64,000 nucleotides of DNA from Oscillospiraceae bacterium (GCA_902362965.1 CABIYQ010000002.1:227200-291199), one strand, 5' to 3'; positions 53,440 to 61,669 are shown, numbered from the stretch's first letter. The notes: generated by a model not told the origin, from the letters alone. Made by a program: numbers and translations.

Positions 53440-54102
53440 TTATCCTTTCTTTAAAATATCTGTAATTTCACTTATATTTTTTACTGTTACATCTGATTTA
53501 AGACAGATTTCTTTCCAGTCCGGTTCATTAATTTTGTCATATACTCCTATTGTCAAAAATCCGGCGTTTACGGCTGTTTCAATACAGTGCAGAGAATCTT
53601 CGATAACAGCTGTTTCAAAAGGAGCGCATTTCATTTTTTCTGCCGCTTGAATAAAAATATCCGGTTTGTCCTTACCGACGCCCACATCGGAACATGTTAT
53701 AATAAAATCAAAACTGCTATAAAGTCCCAGACGTTTTAGTGCGCTGTTTGCCAGACTATTGTATGTAGCTGTAGCAACACACATTTTATAGCCTTTTTGT
53801 CTTAGGAGTGTTACAGTTTTCAAAGCGCCTTCCTTTAGAGGTATTATGCATTTATATTGTTCCGATACAATTTCCTCAATACGATTTATAATGTATTCGC
53901 ATGAAAGTTTCAATCCAAATCTGGTTTTAAAATACGCAGCGGAATCCTGAATGGTCATTTTTTTGACAATGTCTGAAATCCCTTTTGGAGGTACGATACC
54001 GTTTTCTTCAAGAAACATTTTATCAACATTTTCCCATACGCTCATGGAATCCAGTAAAGTACCGTCCAAATCAAAAATTATGCCTTTAATATTTCTGTTC
54101 AT
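53440..54102 (-). CDS. HAD-family phosphatase (beta-phosphoglucomutase-like)
   Basis: About 220 residues. HAD motif I is FDLDGTLLDSM, followed by the helical cap, motif II-type CVATATYNS and motif III/IV GKDKPDIFIQA and AVIEDSLHCIETAVNAG. Likely a sugar- or nucleotide-phosphate phosphatase or phosphoglucomutase; the substrate is unknown. Start at 54102 (MNRNIKG); a TTG nine bases before overlaps AGGAA and is less likely. It overlaps the tmcAL gene by 17 nt and precedes mnmA by 3 nt. Confidence 0.9.
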   Translation of the reverse strand: MNRNIKGIIFDLDGTLLDSMSVWENVDKMFLEENGIVPPKGISDIVKKMTIQDSAAYFKTRFGLKLSCEYIINRIEEIVSEQYKCIIPLKEGALKTVTLLRQKGYKMCVATATYNSLANSALKRLGLYSSFDFIITCSDVGVGKDKPDIFIQAAEKMKCAPFETAVIEDSLHCIETAVNAGFLTIGVYDKINEPDWKEICLKSDVTVKNISEITDILKKG

Positions 54103-55300
54103 CAGGTTCAATTCCTATTCGTGCTTTATAGTCGGATTGTGCTTTTCCTATTTTTGTCTGTGCCAGAGCATAAATATCCGAAGCAGTTCCCTCAAGTTTG
54201 GCAAAACGTTCTGCATCATCACTTGTTTGAGCCAGTTTGGAAAGAGACGTTGCAAAAGGGATCTTTCCGGTATTCTTGGTTTTGGAAAGAATATCACGTC
54301 CTCTTTCAGTAACTGCTAAAATTCTGCCGTAAGGGGGGAGTGTTTCAAGGTCGCTTTTTTTGACGCCTATGAGCATATTAAGGAGGATCCTTTTGATTCT
54401 TGCCATGGTATATCTTTTGGTTTTTATGCTCATAAAAATTTCGTCCAGATTATTTTTATCTGCCGCTGCAAGTATCCTGTATTCCAGTCCCTGACCCACA
54501 TCGGGAATTTCTCTCAGTTCTTCCGGTGAAGAGGTTCTGAGCTTATATATAATAATACGTTCCAGATTTGAAATGTCTGCGGTCTTTCCCGCAGAGTATG
54601 CATTTATATATGCCTGACTGACATATGCAGGTACAAGACCGGAAAAATCACTTTTTTCATTCATACATTTCCTGATAAAAGAGGCGCTTGAAATACCGTC
54701 AAGTACGGTCATAGAATCGTGTGCGGCGCTTTTTCTTTGTATAGTAAAGGGCGTTATTGATGAATTTAATCGCCTCAGAGCTTTTAAGTATTCCACTGCA
54801 AGAACATTATTCGGAGATGCAAGTATGTCGCTGATACGGTTGCTTAATTTTTTTCCGTAACTGCTGTATATCATGGTGTTGATGGCATTAGGGTAAGACA
54901 TACCGCTTTTAAGGTATTCTTCAAGCTCAGGCGCTCCGGAGCATTCATCTGCAATTTCCGCCGCCTTTTCCAGTTCTGATACAGAACCCGCTTCACTGCC
55001 AAATGAGATCTCATCTACGCACCCAAGAGAATCAAGAATGTATATGGCTCCTTTAGCGTAAAATTCTGCCGAAGACAGCGCATAGACTGTCGGAATTTCT
55101 ATTACCAGATCGGCTCCGCCTTTTACTGCGAGCTTTGCCCGTTCAAACTTGTCCATAACAGCTGTATCTCCGCGCTGAACATAGTTTCCACTCATTACTG
55201 CTACTATGTGAGTGGCTCCGTTTTCACGGGTTTTTTTTAGATGATATAAGTGTCCGTTATGAAATGGATTATATTCGCAGACTATTCCGGTTATTTTCAC
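54086..55300 (-). CDS. tmcAL: tRNA(Met) cytidine acetate ligase
   Basis: Forms N4-acetylcytidine at the wobble base of elongator tRNA-Met from acetate and ATP (YlbM). 404 residues with the nucleotidyltransferase start GIVCEYNPFHNGHLYHL (HIGH-like) and VMSGNYVQRGD, and the FGSEAGSV block. GGAGG precedes the start. First gene of a tRNA-modification operon that ends with mnmA. Confidence 0.95.
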   Translation of the reverse strand: MKITGIVCEYNPFHNGHLYHLKKTRENGATHIVAVMSGNYVQRGDTAVMDKFERAKLAVKGGADLVIEIPTVYALSSAEFYAKGAIYILDSLGCVDEISFGSEAGSVSELEKAAEIADECSGAPELEEYLKSGMSYPNAINTMIYSSYGKKLSNRISDILASPNNVLAVEYLKALRRLNSSITPFTIQRKSAAHDSMTVLDGISSASFIRKCMNEKSDFSGLVPAYVSQAYINAYSAGKTADISNLERIIIYKLRTSSPEELREIPDVGQGLEYRILAAADKNNLDEIFMSIKTKRYTMARIKRILLNMLIGVKKSDLETLPPYGRILAVTERGRDILSKTKNTGKIPFATSLSKLAQTSDDAERFAKLEGTASDIYALAQTKIGKAQSDYKARIGIEPDEQKY

Positions 55301-55338
55301 ATTACCGCCTCCTTTATTACTTTATATTCTTATTTTTA

Positions 55339-55367
55339 ATTATATCATATTTTATTGTAAATTGCAA
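55339..55367 (-). promoter_or_regulatory. Promoter of tmcAL-HAD-mnmA
   Basis: TTGCAA (55362-55367), 17-nt spacer, TATAAT (55339-55344). Confidence 0.7.
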
Positions 55368-55372
55368 TCTTC

Positions 55373-55396
55373 CTTACTTTTTTGAAAAAAAGTAAG
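55373..55396. repeat. Palindrome CTTACTTTTTT-GA-AAAAAAGTAAG
   Basis: Same 11-bp arms as the palindrome at 7288-7311, with a different 2-nt centre. It forms the head of the tandem array; later units keep only its right half. Confidence 0.85.
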
Positions 55397-55858
55397 CAAA
55401 AAACTTTCAAATCGTCTTTAGTATAATGAAATATTTTAAATAAGGCTCGACAGGTAAGTAAACAGAGAATTGAAGAAAAAATTTTGAAAAAAAGTAAGCA
55501 AAAAACTTTCAAATCGTCTTTAGTATAATGAAATATTTTAAATAAGGCTCGACAGGTAAGTAAACAGAGAATTGAAGAAAAAATTTTGAAAAAAAGTAAG
55601 CAAAAAACTTTCAAATCGTCTTTAGTATGATGAAATATTTTAAATAAGGCTCGACAGGTAAGTAAACAGAAGATTAAAGAAAAAATTTTGAAAAAAGCAA
55701 GCAAAAAACTTTCAAATCGTCTTTAGTATGGTGAAATATTTTAAATAAGGCTCGACAGGTAAGTAAACAGAAGATTAAAGAAAAAATTTTGAAAAAAGTA
55801 AGCAAAAAACTTTCAAATCGTCTTTAGTATGGTGAAATATTTTAAATAAGGCTCGACA
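55391..55858. repeat. Tandem array of a 101-102-bp unit, four complete copies and one partial
   Basis: Units begin AGTAAGCAAAAAACTTTC at 55391, 55493, 55595, 55696 and 55797; periods are 102, 102, 101 and 101 nt. The last copy stops after GGCTCGACA. Copies are nearly identical, with graded changes: GTATAATG in units 1-2, GTATGATG in 3, GTATGGTG in 4-5. Units are contiguous, without spacers, so this is not CRISPR. Apparent coding on the minus strand simply follows the 34-codon period and breaks with the 101-nt units. This fills the gene-free stretch 55301-55912. Confidence 0.95.
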
Positions 55859-55912
55859 ATATTCTAGTAAATACTCTATTTATAAATTTTTTGAAATTTT
55901 TTTGGAAAACGC

Positions 55913-55941
55913 TTGACAAAGACTGTACTAAGTGATATAAT
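55913..55941 (+). promoter_or_regulatory. Consensus sigma-A promoter of the ABC exporter operon
   Basis: TTGACA (55913-55918), 17-nt spacer, TATAAT (55936-55941). Confidence 0.92.
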
Positions 55942-55953
55942 ACAATTCATGAA

Positions 55954-55976
55954 GTGTTCTATATGAATTAGTACAC
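55954..55976. promoter_or_regulatory. GntR/YtrA-type operator
   Basis: GTGTTCTA and TAGTACAC form an inverted repeat with one mismatch around a 7-nt centre, just after the predicted transcript start. A third half-site, TGTACTA, lies in the promoter spacer (55924-55930). This resembles sites of YtrA-subfamily GntR repressors of ABC exporters. Confidence 0.6.
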
Positions 55977-56001
55977 ATAAAACAAAAAGGAGATGAATAA
56001 A

Positions 56002-56667
56002 TTGAAGAAGTTTCTAAGGCGTGTAAACAGGGGACTGCTTCTGGGAGGAATTGTGTTAGCCGGTTTTGTAGTGTTTGTCATTACTGATACAATTTCCTTT
56101 AAAAAAAACAAACCGGTTATAGAAGATGAAATAAAATCATATGTGAGTATGCTTGAAGATGTCGGGGTAAATAAAGGATCTGATCAGACTTCATATAAGG
56201 AAGGTATTGACAGTCTTATAAATAATTATTGGACATTTTCAGATGAAAAGTCAGATCTTTTTTATTATAGTCTGAATCAGAATGAATTTAAGAATATCCT
56301 TGAATTAAACATGAATGACAGCGACCCGAACGCATATGTGTCAAAATGGACAGCTAAAGTAAATAATATTGACATTTCAAAAGCCGGTCCGGGATATGCG
56401 ATGGTATCGTTTGACTGTCAGATAGTAGCGGAGTTTTCCGGTAATGCATGTATAGTAAATCCATGCGATGCAATGACTGTCAATAACTATGTTTATTACG
56501 GCGAGAAGGTTCCGACAGGACTTTCGAGAATTTCCATTGACGGTTATTACAAGATGTTAATGACTCAAAAAGACGGTAAATGGAAAATATGCATGGCAGA
56601 AAGTTATGGCTGGGACAGCAGTGAAATCGCGGCTGTAGACAGTGAGGAAGGAGGAAATGAAGAATGA
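56002..56667 (+). CDS. Membrane-anchored protein of the ABC exporter operon
   Basis: About 221 residues: one N-terminal helix (about 10-28), then an outer domain without recognised family (SKAGPGYAMVSFDCQIVAEFSGN; KDGKWKICMAESYGWDSSE). The KDGKWKI end recalls NTF2-like/DUF4878-type folds, a weak impression. I prefer TTG 56002, 9 nt after GGAG, to ATG 55993, which directly abuts it. Its stop overlaps the ATPase start (ATGA), so it is translationally coupled to the transporter. Confidence 0.8.
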   Translation: MKKFLRRVNRGLLLGGIVLAGFVVFVITDTISFKKNKPVIEDEIKSYVSMLEDVGVNKGSDQTSYKEGIDSLINNYWTFSDEKSDLFYYSLNQNEFKNILELNMNDSDPNAYVSKWTAKVNNIDISKAGPGYAMVSFDCQIVAEFSGNACIVNPCDAMTVNNYVYYGEKVPTGLSRISIDGYYKMLMTQKDGKWKICMAESYGWDSSEIAAVDSEEGGNEE

Positions 56668-57605
56668 CACCTGCATTAAAAATTGAACATCTTAATAAGT
56701 ATTTTGGGAAAAGGCAAATTCTTCATGATATTTCCTTTGAGACTTATCCGGGTGAGGTATTCGGATTTTTAGGACCAAACGGCGCCGGAAAAACCACAAC
56801 TATAAAAATTGCCGTAGGTCATTTGAGATTTGACGAGGGAGACATCATAATCAACGGTAAAAGCGTTGTAAAAAAATATGAGGAAGCTATATCCGATATC
56901 GGAGGAATTATTGAAAATCCGGAATTTTATAAGTACATGACCGGTATGCAGAATCTTCGTCAGTATGCACGAATGAGGGGTAATATTTCTGAAAAGAGAA
57001 TAAATGAGGTCGTTGAAATTGTCGGATTAAAAAAGAGAATCAACGATAAGGTAGGAAAATACTCTCTGGGGATGCGTCAGCGTCTGGGTGTTGCACAGGC
57101 AATACTTCACAGACCAAAGCTTTTGATTCTTGATGAACCTACAAATGGTCTTGATCCGGCAGGTATTAAGGAACTTCGTGATATTCTTAAAAATTTAGCG
57201 CACAAGGAAAATATATGCGTTATTGTTTCAAGTCATCTTATGTCTGAAATGGAGCTTATGTGTGACAGAGTAGGAATTATTGTAAACGGTAAGCTTACAG
57301 GAGTTCATACTGTTGAAGAAATGATATCCGCAGCTTCAGGAGATAAAGAACAGTTTATTTTAAGAGTAAGCGATTGTCAGCGGGCAATTGAAGTGCTTGA
57401 CTTTATTAGTGACAAATCAGTGCTTGACGATGAACATATTATAATATCCATTGAAAAGGAAAATGCTGAAGAAGAATTGTTTGAGATCACTTCAAGAATC
57501 ATTTCAAGAGGAATTAAGTTAGGTACGGTAGCGCCGAAGGAAAATAAAAAGCTTGAAGATGTATTTATTGAACTTACTAAGTCGGGGGGCAGTCAGATTG
57601 GGTAA
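56664..57605 (+). CDS. ABC transporter ATP-binding protein
   Basis: 313 residues of the ABC-2/antibiotic-exporter type (DrrA/BcrA/YtrB-like). Walker A GPNGAGKTT, signature YSLGMRQRLGVAQAI, Walker B LLILDEPTNGLDP, and the H-loop SSHLMSE. After the ATPase there is a C-terminal extension as in DrrA. Works with the permease encoded next. The substrate may be a peptide, antibiotic or lipid; the operator upstream suggests induction by a small effector. Confidence 0.95.
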   Translation: MTPALKIEHLNKYFGKRQILHDISFETYPGEVFGFLGPNGAGKTTTIKIAVGHLRFDEGDIIINGKSVVKKYEEAISDIGGIIENPEFYKYMTGMQNLRQYARMRGNISEKRINEVVEIVGLKKRINDKVGKYSLGMRQRLGVAQAILHRPKLLILDEPTNGLDPAGIKELRDILKNLAHKENICVIVSSHLMSEMELMCDRVGIIVNGKLTGVHTVEEMISAASGDKEQFILRVSDCQRAIEVLDFISDKSVLDDEHIIISIEKENAEEELFEITSRIISRGIKLGTVAPKENKKLEDVFIELTKSGGSQIG

Positions 57606-58992
57606 ATTTATAAATTTAGTGAAAAATGAGTATATTAAGATATCACTTAAAAAAAGTACATGGATAATGCTGATAATATTGTTAATCGGCTGTATAGGTT
57701 ATCCGTTTGCAGTGAAATTTGCAGAGTATCAGTTGGTGGGCGATAATTATTCTGATTCAGAGGAATACAGTATAGACGATTATAAAGAGCAGATTGCATA
57801 TCTGAAAGATGTAAAAACAGAAGGTTGGGAAAATGAAGTAGAATGTATTCAGTATAAAATTGATAATAACATTACAAGCGGTTGGAAAATTGGAGCCGCA
57901 GACGAAATGTTCAACGTAAAGTACAATTCTGACGAAAGCTATAAATTTTCACAGGAACAGACTGATAATTATGTAAATAGTATGGCGTCAGATATCGAAT
58001 CCGGCAACTGGAAGGGTTATTTTCAGACGGCAGTTGAATTGATGGACGCTAAAACAGTTCAGGATGCATATTCACAGGGAAGCAAGGAAATGTATCAGTA
58101 TTGTCTTGACAACGATATAAGACCTGATGAAAGCAACTGGAAATATAAAACTGTTCTGGAAATGAAAAATGCTGAAAGTGAAATAAAGAATCTTGATGAA
58201 TCAAAAAAGTCAGGAGTTTATGTTGACAGTAATGAGTATAAGAATTATGAAGAAATAAAGGTTAAATCTGAGTATCGACTGCAAAATAATATAAAATTTG
58301 ACATTTCTGAAAACACAAGTTGGATCAATTCAGGTGAATTTAATTTCTGGTCAGTATTTTGCACTACAACTATGATATGTTCGTTTATAGGACTTCTTGT
58401 AATTATAATCGCCGGCGGAATAGTTTCCAGTGAATTTTCAGGCGGTACTATCAAGTTCCTGCTGATCAATCCGGTAAAAAGATGGAAAATACTTGTTTCC
58501 AAGTATGTTACAACTATCACCTTTGGATATATTCTTATAATAATAACATATATCATTTCAGCAGTTATGTCTCTTACTGTGTTCGGAGCGGATAATCTGT
58601 CGGCTTCATTTATATCAGTCAGCGACGGTGTTGTGAAGGAAATTCCGGGATTCCTTTATGTGTTCAAGAATTATATGCTGGGCAGCGTTGAAATTGTTGT
58701 AATGTCAAGTCTTGCTTTTGCAATTTCTTCAGTGGCTAGAAGTTCTGCGTTGGCGATAGGCATAAGCGTTATGGCGTATTTTGGAGGAAATACGGTAATG
58801 CTTATTTTGAGCCAGTTAAACATCAGCTGGGCAAGATACTTGATTTGGGCAAATGTTGATTTAAGCGGTATTATGGAAGGCTCAGGAATGTTTATGGGAC
58901 AGACTCTTACTTCTGCATTTGCTGTAATTGCAGTTCATATGGTGATATTCTTAATGATTGCATGGGACGGATTTACAAGAAGAGAAGTATAA
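57598..58992 (+). CDS. ABC-2 type permease
   Basis: About 464 residues. One helix at the start (about 19-37), a large outer domain (about 40-255), and then about five helices, the usual ABC-2 layout with a big first loop. Segment GGIVSSEFSGGTIKFLLINPVKRWKILVSKY is characteristic of this permease family. The start is probably TTG 57598 with GGGGGG upstream, overlapping the ATPase stop; earlier in-frame starts lie deeper in the ATPase gene. Forms the membrane part of the exporter. Confidence 0.9.
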   Translation: MGKFINLVKNEYIKISLKKSTWIMLIILLIGCIGYPFAVKFAEYQLVGDNYSDSEEYSIDDYKEQIAYLKDVKTEGWENEVECIQYKIDNNITSGWKIGAADEMFNVKYNSDESYKFSQEQTDNYVNSMASDIESGNWKGYFQTAVELMDAKTVQDAYSQGSKEMYQYCLDNDIRPDESNWKYKTVLEMKNAESEIKNLDESKKSGVYVDSNEYKNYEEIKVKSEYRLQNNIKFDISENTSWINSGEFNFWSVFCTTTMICSFIGLLVIIIAGGIVSSEFSGGTIKFLLINPVKRWKILVSKYVTTITFGYILIIITYIISAVMSLTVFGADNLSASFISVSDGVVKEIPGFLYVFKNYMLGSVEIVVMSSLAFAISSVARSSALAIGISVMAYFGGNTVMLILSQLNISWARYLIWANVDLSGIMEGSGMFMGQTLTSAFAVIAVHMVIFLMIAWDGFTRREV

Positions 58993-59029
58993 ATAATAAT
59001 AAATTAGCAAAATATACAGGAAGTCTTAA

Positions 59030-59599
59030 ATGAAAAACAAATATATGAAACTACTATCAGTGTTCATCATTATATTTTGTGTGGGAATCATGATAGTATT
59101 AGTGAAAGCTTATTTTGACGGAGAATTTGATTCAGTAGAGACATTACAAGCATATATTAAAAGATTTGGTTTATTCGGACCTGTTGTGCTGACGGTTATT
59201 CAAGCGGCACAGGTAGTAGTTCCTATACTGCCGGGATTTTTAGGCTGTTCGGTAGGAGCGGTTATGTTTGGCTGCTGGGGAGGGTTCATCTGTAATTATA
59301 TTGGCATAAGTATTGGTTCTGTTGCTGCATTTTTTCTTGCAAGAAAATTCGGAATGCGTTTGGTAGGCAGTATTTTTCCGGAAAGTAAGTTTGAAAAATG
59401 GTCGGCACGGGCAGGGAACAGTAAATCTTTTACAGCATTTCTGTTTGCCGCAATGGTACTTCCTCTTTTTCCCGATGATTTCTTCTGTTATTTTACGGGA
59501 TTAACTCAAATGAAAGTACGAAAATTTATTTGGATCATTATTTTAGGAAAACCCTGGTGTATTCTTGCTTACAGTATTGCTTTTTCGTTAATTAAATAA
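59030..59599 (+). CDS. TVP38/TMEM64 (DedA-superfamily) membrane protein
   Basis: 189 residues with about five helices. The family core is PVVLTVIQAAQVVVPILPGFL, GCWGGFICNYIGISIGSVAAFFLARKFG and LPLFPDDFFCYFTGLTQM. Related proteins act as lipid scramblases or flippases; the bacterial function is open. It follows the permease by 37 nt and may be in the exporter transcript. Confidence 0.92.
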   Translation: MKNKYMKLLSVFIIIFCVGIMIVLVKAYFDGEFDSVETLQAYIKRFGLFGPVVLTVIQAAQVVVPILPGFLGCSVGAVMFGCWGGFICNYIGISIGSVAAFFLARKFGMRLVGSIFPESKFEKWSARAGNSKSFTAFLFAAMVLPLFPDDFFCYFTGLTQMKVRKFIWIIILGKPWCILAYSIAFSLIK

Positions 59600-59621
59600 T
59601 GTGTAGAAAAAATTAATATAT

Positions 59622-59661
59622 AAAAAAGTCTGCGGAATAGATATAAATCCGCAGACTTTTT
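59622..59661. terminator. Terminator after the TVP38 gene
   Basis: 14-bp stem AAAAAGTCTGCGGA / TCCGCAGACTTTTT with a 12-nt loop; works in both directions between convergent genes. Confidence 0.93.
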
Positions 59662-60052
59662 ACATTGGAGCCAGAAATGAAAATGCAGGAATATTTCTTA
59701 AAACTCCGAAAATAATCAGTATTGTTAAGGAGGTTATTTCAATTACAGTCATCCATTTTTCATGCTTAGCTGTTCCGAATTTTAAGTAGCTGTATGCCCT
59801 TACGGCAAAAATGACCGCTAAAAACGGTACGATAACAAACACAGCCGGATTACTCCTGAACGCACTATAAAAATCCAGTTTTATTATATTGATACACATT
59901 CTTGTAACGCCGCAGCCTGGACAGTAAAAACCCGTTATACGGTGAAATATACATGGGATCACAAATCCCAGCTGTGTAAGAAGAAAATAAATAACGCCTG
60001 CTGTCAGACCGACAGCAAGCATTATCAAATACTTTTTTAATCGTTTACGCAT
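59660..60052 (-). CDS. DUF2752 membrane protein
   Basis: 130 residues with three or four helices. GFYCPGCGVTRMCINIIKLDFYSAFRSNPAVF is the DUF2752 signature with its CPGCG motif. Function unknown; such genes often sit next to DUF4234 or TM2-type genes. Its ATG overlaps the end of the upstream DUF4234 gene by 8 nt. Confidence 0.92.
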   Translation of the reverse strand: MRKRLKKYLIMLAVGLTAGVIYFLLTQLGFVIPCIFHRITGFYCPGCGVTRMCINIIKLDFYSAFRSNPAVFVIVPFLAVIFAVRAYSYLKFGTAKHEKWMTVIEITSLTILIIFGVLRNIPAFSFLAPM

Positions 60053-60401
60053 GCGGTGTTGCCATTTTATTTAATTCATTCTGGATCAGACAATATGAAA
60101 CGATTGAAAATCCAACGAGAGAAAGAACTAAATAAAGTATTCCGCTGTTGGAATCCGAAGGCAGACCTCTCTTTGCCTGAGCAGCCTGTACCTTTTCGCC
60201 TGCCTTATACATCCAGTAAAGCATGTAGATACCGCATGTAATAATACTCAGAAGGAATACCATTCCTCCGCTTGTATCGTTTGGTGTGTCAGCAGCGACA
60301 TTAAGGTCATTTACGAGACAGATTTCCCAATAAATCCCGTAAATGCCACATGTTATAATTGACAGAATTATACATGTGACAATGTTTCTTTCTTGAATCA
60401 T
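60045..60401 (-). CDS. DUF4234 membrane protein
   Basis: 118 residues. The family repeat is visible twice: LSIITCGIYGIYWEICLVNDLN and LSIITCGIYMLYWMYKAGEKVQ, then LVLSLVGFSIVSYCLIQNELN. Three helices. Function unknown. GAGGTT precedes the start. Translationally coupled to the DUF2752 gene. Confidence 0.92.
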   Translation of the reverse strand: MIQERNIVTCIILSIITCGIYGIYWEICLVNDLNVAADTPNDTSGGMVFLLSIITCGIYMLYWMYKAGEKVQAAQAKRGLPSDSNSGILYLVLSLVGFSIVSYCLIQNELNKMATPHA

Positions 60402-60562
60402 AAAATAACCTCCTCTAATTTTTATATTTTACATTATATCAAATTTTATATAGAAAATCAAATATTTTTATTATATAATCGACATATTATATTAAATTCT
60501 GCGTTTTGAACAAAAACCGTAAATTGATTCTGTGCTAATTTATGCAAGCGAAGGCTGATTTA

Positions 60563-60719
60563 TTACTAATTAAAGAAACAAGTTTCTTTAAAATTTCTTT
60601 TATTTTAACTTTCTTGTTTCGCAACAAGAAAGTTACAAAATTCTGTTAATTTCTTGTCTCGTGACAAGAAACGAACCAAAGAAACACGTTTCGCTTTCTT
60701 TTCATGTGAAAAGAAAGCT
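60563..60719. repeat. Cluster of four palindromic hairpins sharing an AAGAAA core
   Basis: AAAGAAAC-AA-GTTTCTTT (about 60574-60591), AACTTTCTTGTT-TCGC-AACAAGAAAGTT (about 60606-60633), TTTCTTGTC-TCGT-GACAAGAAA (about 60650-60671) and GCTTTCTTTTCA-TG-TGAAAAGAAAGC (about 60693-60718). They have no coding frame. The last two belong to the left inverted-repeat arm. Together with the arm this fills the gene-free stretch 60402-60863. Confidence 0.85.
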
Positions 60720-60816
60720 TAGCAAAGAAAAAACTTTATCCGTCATACTGCTGCTGAACTAATAGGTCTCCCCGTAAAAGGCAAGACGCTACACCTAAAT
60801 TTCACTCCCATTTAAA
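60640..60816. repeat. Left arm of a ~175-bp inverted repeat
   Basis: Read forward, this segment matches the reverse complement of 61411-61588 along almost its whole length, by eye about 80%. Shared blocks: GAAACGAACCAAAGAAA, CGCTTTCTTTTCATGTGAAA, GCAAAGAAAAAACTTTATCC and GTAAAAGGCAAGACG (or ATAAAAGGCAAGACG). Confidence 0.88.
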
Positions 60817-60863
60817 ATGAGTACTGCTATATCCATATATAGATATATACATAATCAGGGGAA

Positions 60864-60892
60864 TTGTCAACATTTAATCTACACGTTATAAT
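60864..60892 (+). promoter_or_regulatory. Promoter of the XRE cassette
   Basis: TTGTCA (60864-60869), 17-nt spacer, TATAAT (60887-60892), inside the inverted repeats. An A/T palindrome (TATATC...GATATA, near 60829-60848) lies just upstream and could be an operator. Confidence 0.75.
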
Positions 60893-60937
60893 AAAAATAA
60901 CACTATAGTGAATAATTAAAAATTAAAGGTGATAAAG

Positions 60938-61069
60938 ATGAATTATACAAACAAATTTGCAGAAAGATTAATGATTCTAAGGGGAAAAAAGGGGGTTTCG
61001 GCAAAAGAAATGAGTTATGGAATTAAACAGAGAACTAAATACATTAAAGAAAAATTTAGATGGAACTGA
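60938..61069 (+). pseudogene. Truncated XRE helix-turn-helix gene (43 codons)
   Basis: ATG 60938 to TGA 61067-61069. Residues FAERLMILRGKKGVSAKEMSYGI align with FADRLAKLRLQKGISSREMSLSI of the next gene, the first two helices of the HTH; after that the similarity ends. It has AAAGGTGA 6 nt upstream. It may be a broken duplicate, or a leader frame that couples translation: its TGA overlaps a downstream ATG as TGATG. Confidence 0.65.
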
Positions 61070-61404
61070 TGAGACAAACAATGATTACAATAAGTGATTT
61101 TGCTGACCGTCTTGCTAAATTAAGATTACAAAAAGGCATTTCATCAAGGGAAATGAGTTTATCAATCGGACAAAATGAAAGTTTTATAAATAAAATTGAA
61201 AACAAAAATAATTTTCCTTTAATGCAGTCATTTTTTTGCATATGCGATTATTTAGGAATTACTCCGTATCAATTTTTTCAATTTGATGATGAATGTCCAA
61301 AACACACTGATGAATTGGTGAAAGATATACAGAAACTTGATTATAAGCAAACAAAACTGATTCATGAAGTTATTAAAGAAATAATTCATAAAAAGAAAAA
61401 TTAA
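61069..61404 (+). CDS. XRE-family regulator inside the inverted-repeat cassette
   Basis: About 111 residues. HTH: FADRLAKLRLQKGISSREMSLSIGQNESFINKIENKNNFPLMQSFFCICDYLGITPYQFFQFDDE; the C-terminal tail is helical and Lys-rich (DELVKDIQKLDYKQTKLIHEVIKEIIHKKKN). I chose ATG 61069 because it overlaps the preceding stop codon (TGATG), a mark of translational coupling; ATG 61060 and 61081 are possible too, and none has its own strong ribosome site. Target unknown. Confidence 0.8.
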   Translation: MRQTMITISDFADRLAKLRLQKGISSREMSLSIGQNESFINKIENKNNFPLMQSFFCICDYLGITPYQFFQFDDECPKHTDELVKDIQKLDYKQTKLIHEVIKEIIHKKKN

Positions 61405-61410
61405 ATTAAG

Positions 61411-61588
61411 TTGGGTGTGAATTTTAAATGTTACGTCTTGCCTTTTATGGGGAGTATTCTGAGTTCAGAAACTGTATGATGGATAAAGTTTTTTCTTTGC
61501 AAAGCTTTCTTTTCACATGAAAAGAAAGCGAAAATGCCTTTCTTTGGTTCGTTTCTTGCGGCAAGGCAAGAAATGAACAATGTGACAA
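61411..61588. repeat. Right arm of the ~175-bp inverted repeat
   Basis: Reverse complement of the left arm (60640-60816). It includes the hairpin GCTTTCTTTTCACATGAAAAGAAAGC. It fills most of the gap between the XRE gene and the DUF421 gene. Confidence 0.88.
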
Positions 61589-61669
61589 ATAAAAAATTTT
61601 CTAAGTTTTAAAAAAAGAACTGAATACATTGTATAAAAAAGTATAAAATAATAATCGGAGGATAAATTT

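Noticed and set aside
55345..55704. 119-codon minus-strand frame with three near-identical 34-residue repeats
   Set aside because: It only reflects the 102-bp tandem DNA repeat (102 is divisible by 3). It breaks where the unit becomes 101 bp and has no ribosome site.
55391..55858. CRISPR array
   Set aside because: The repeats are contiguous 101-102-bp units without unique spacers, and no cas gene is present.
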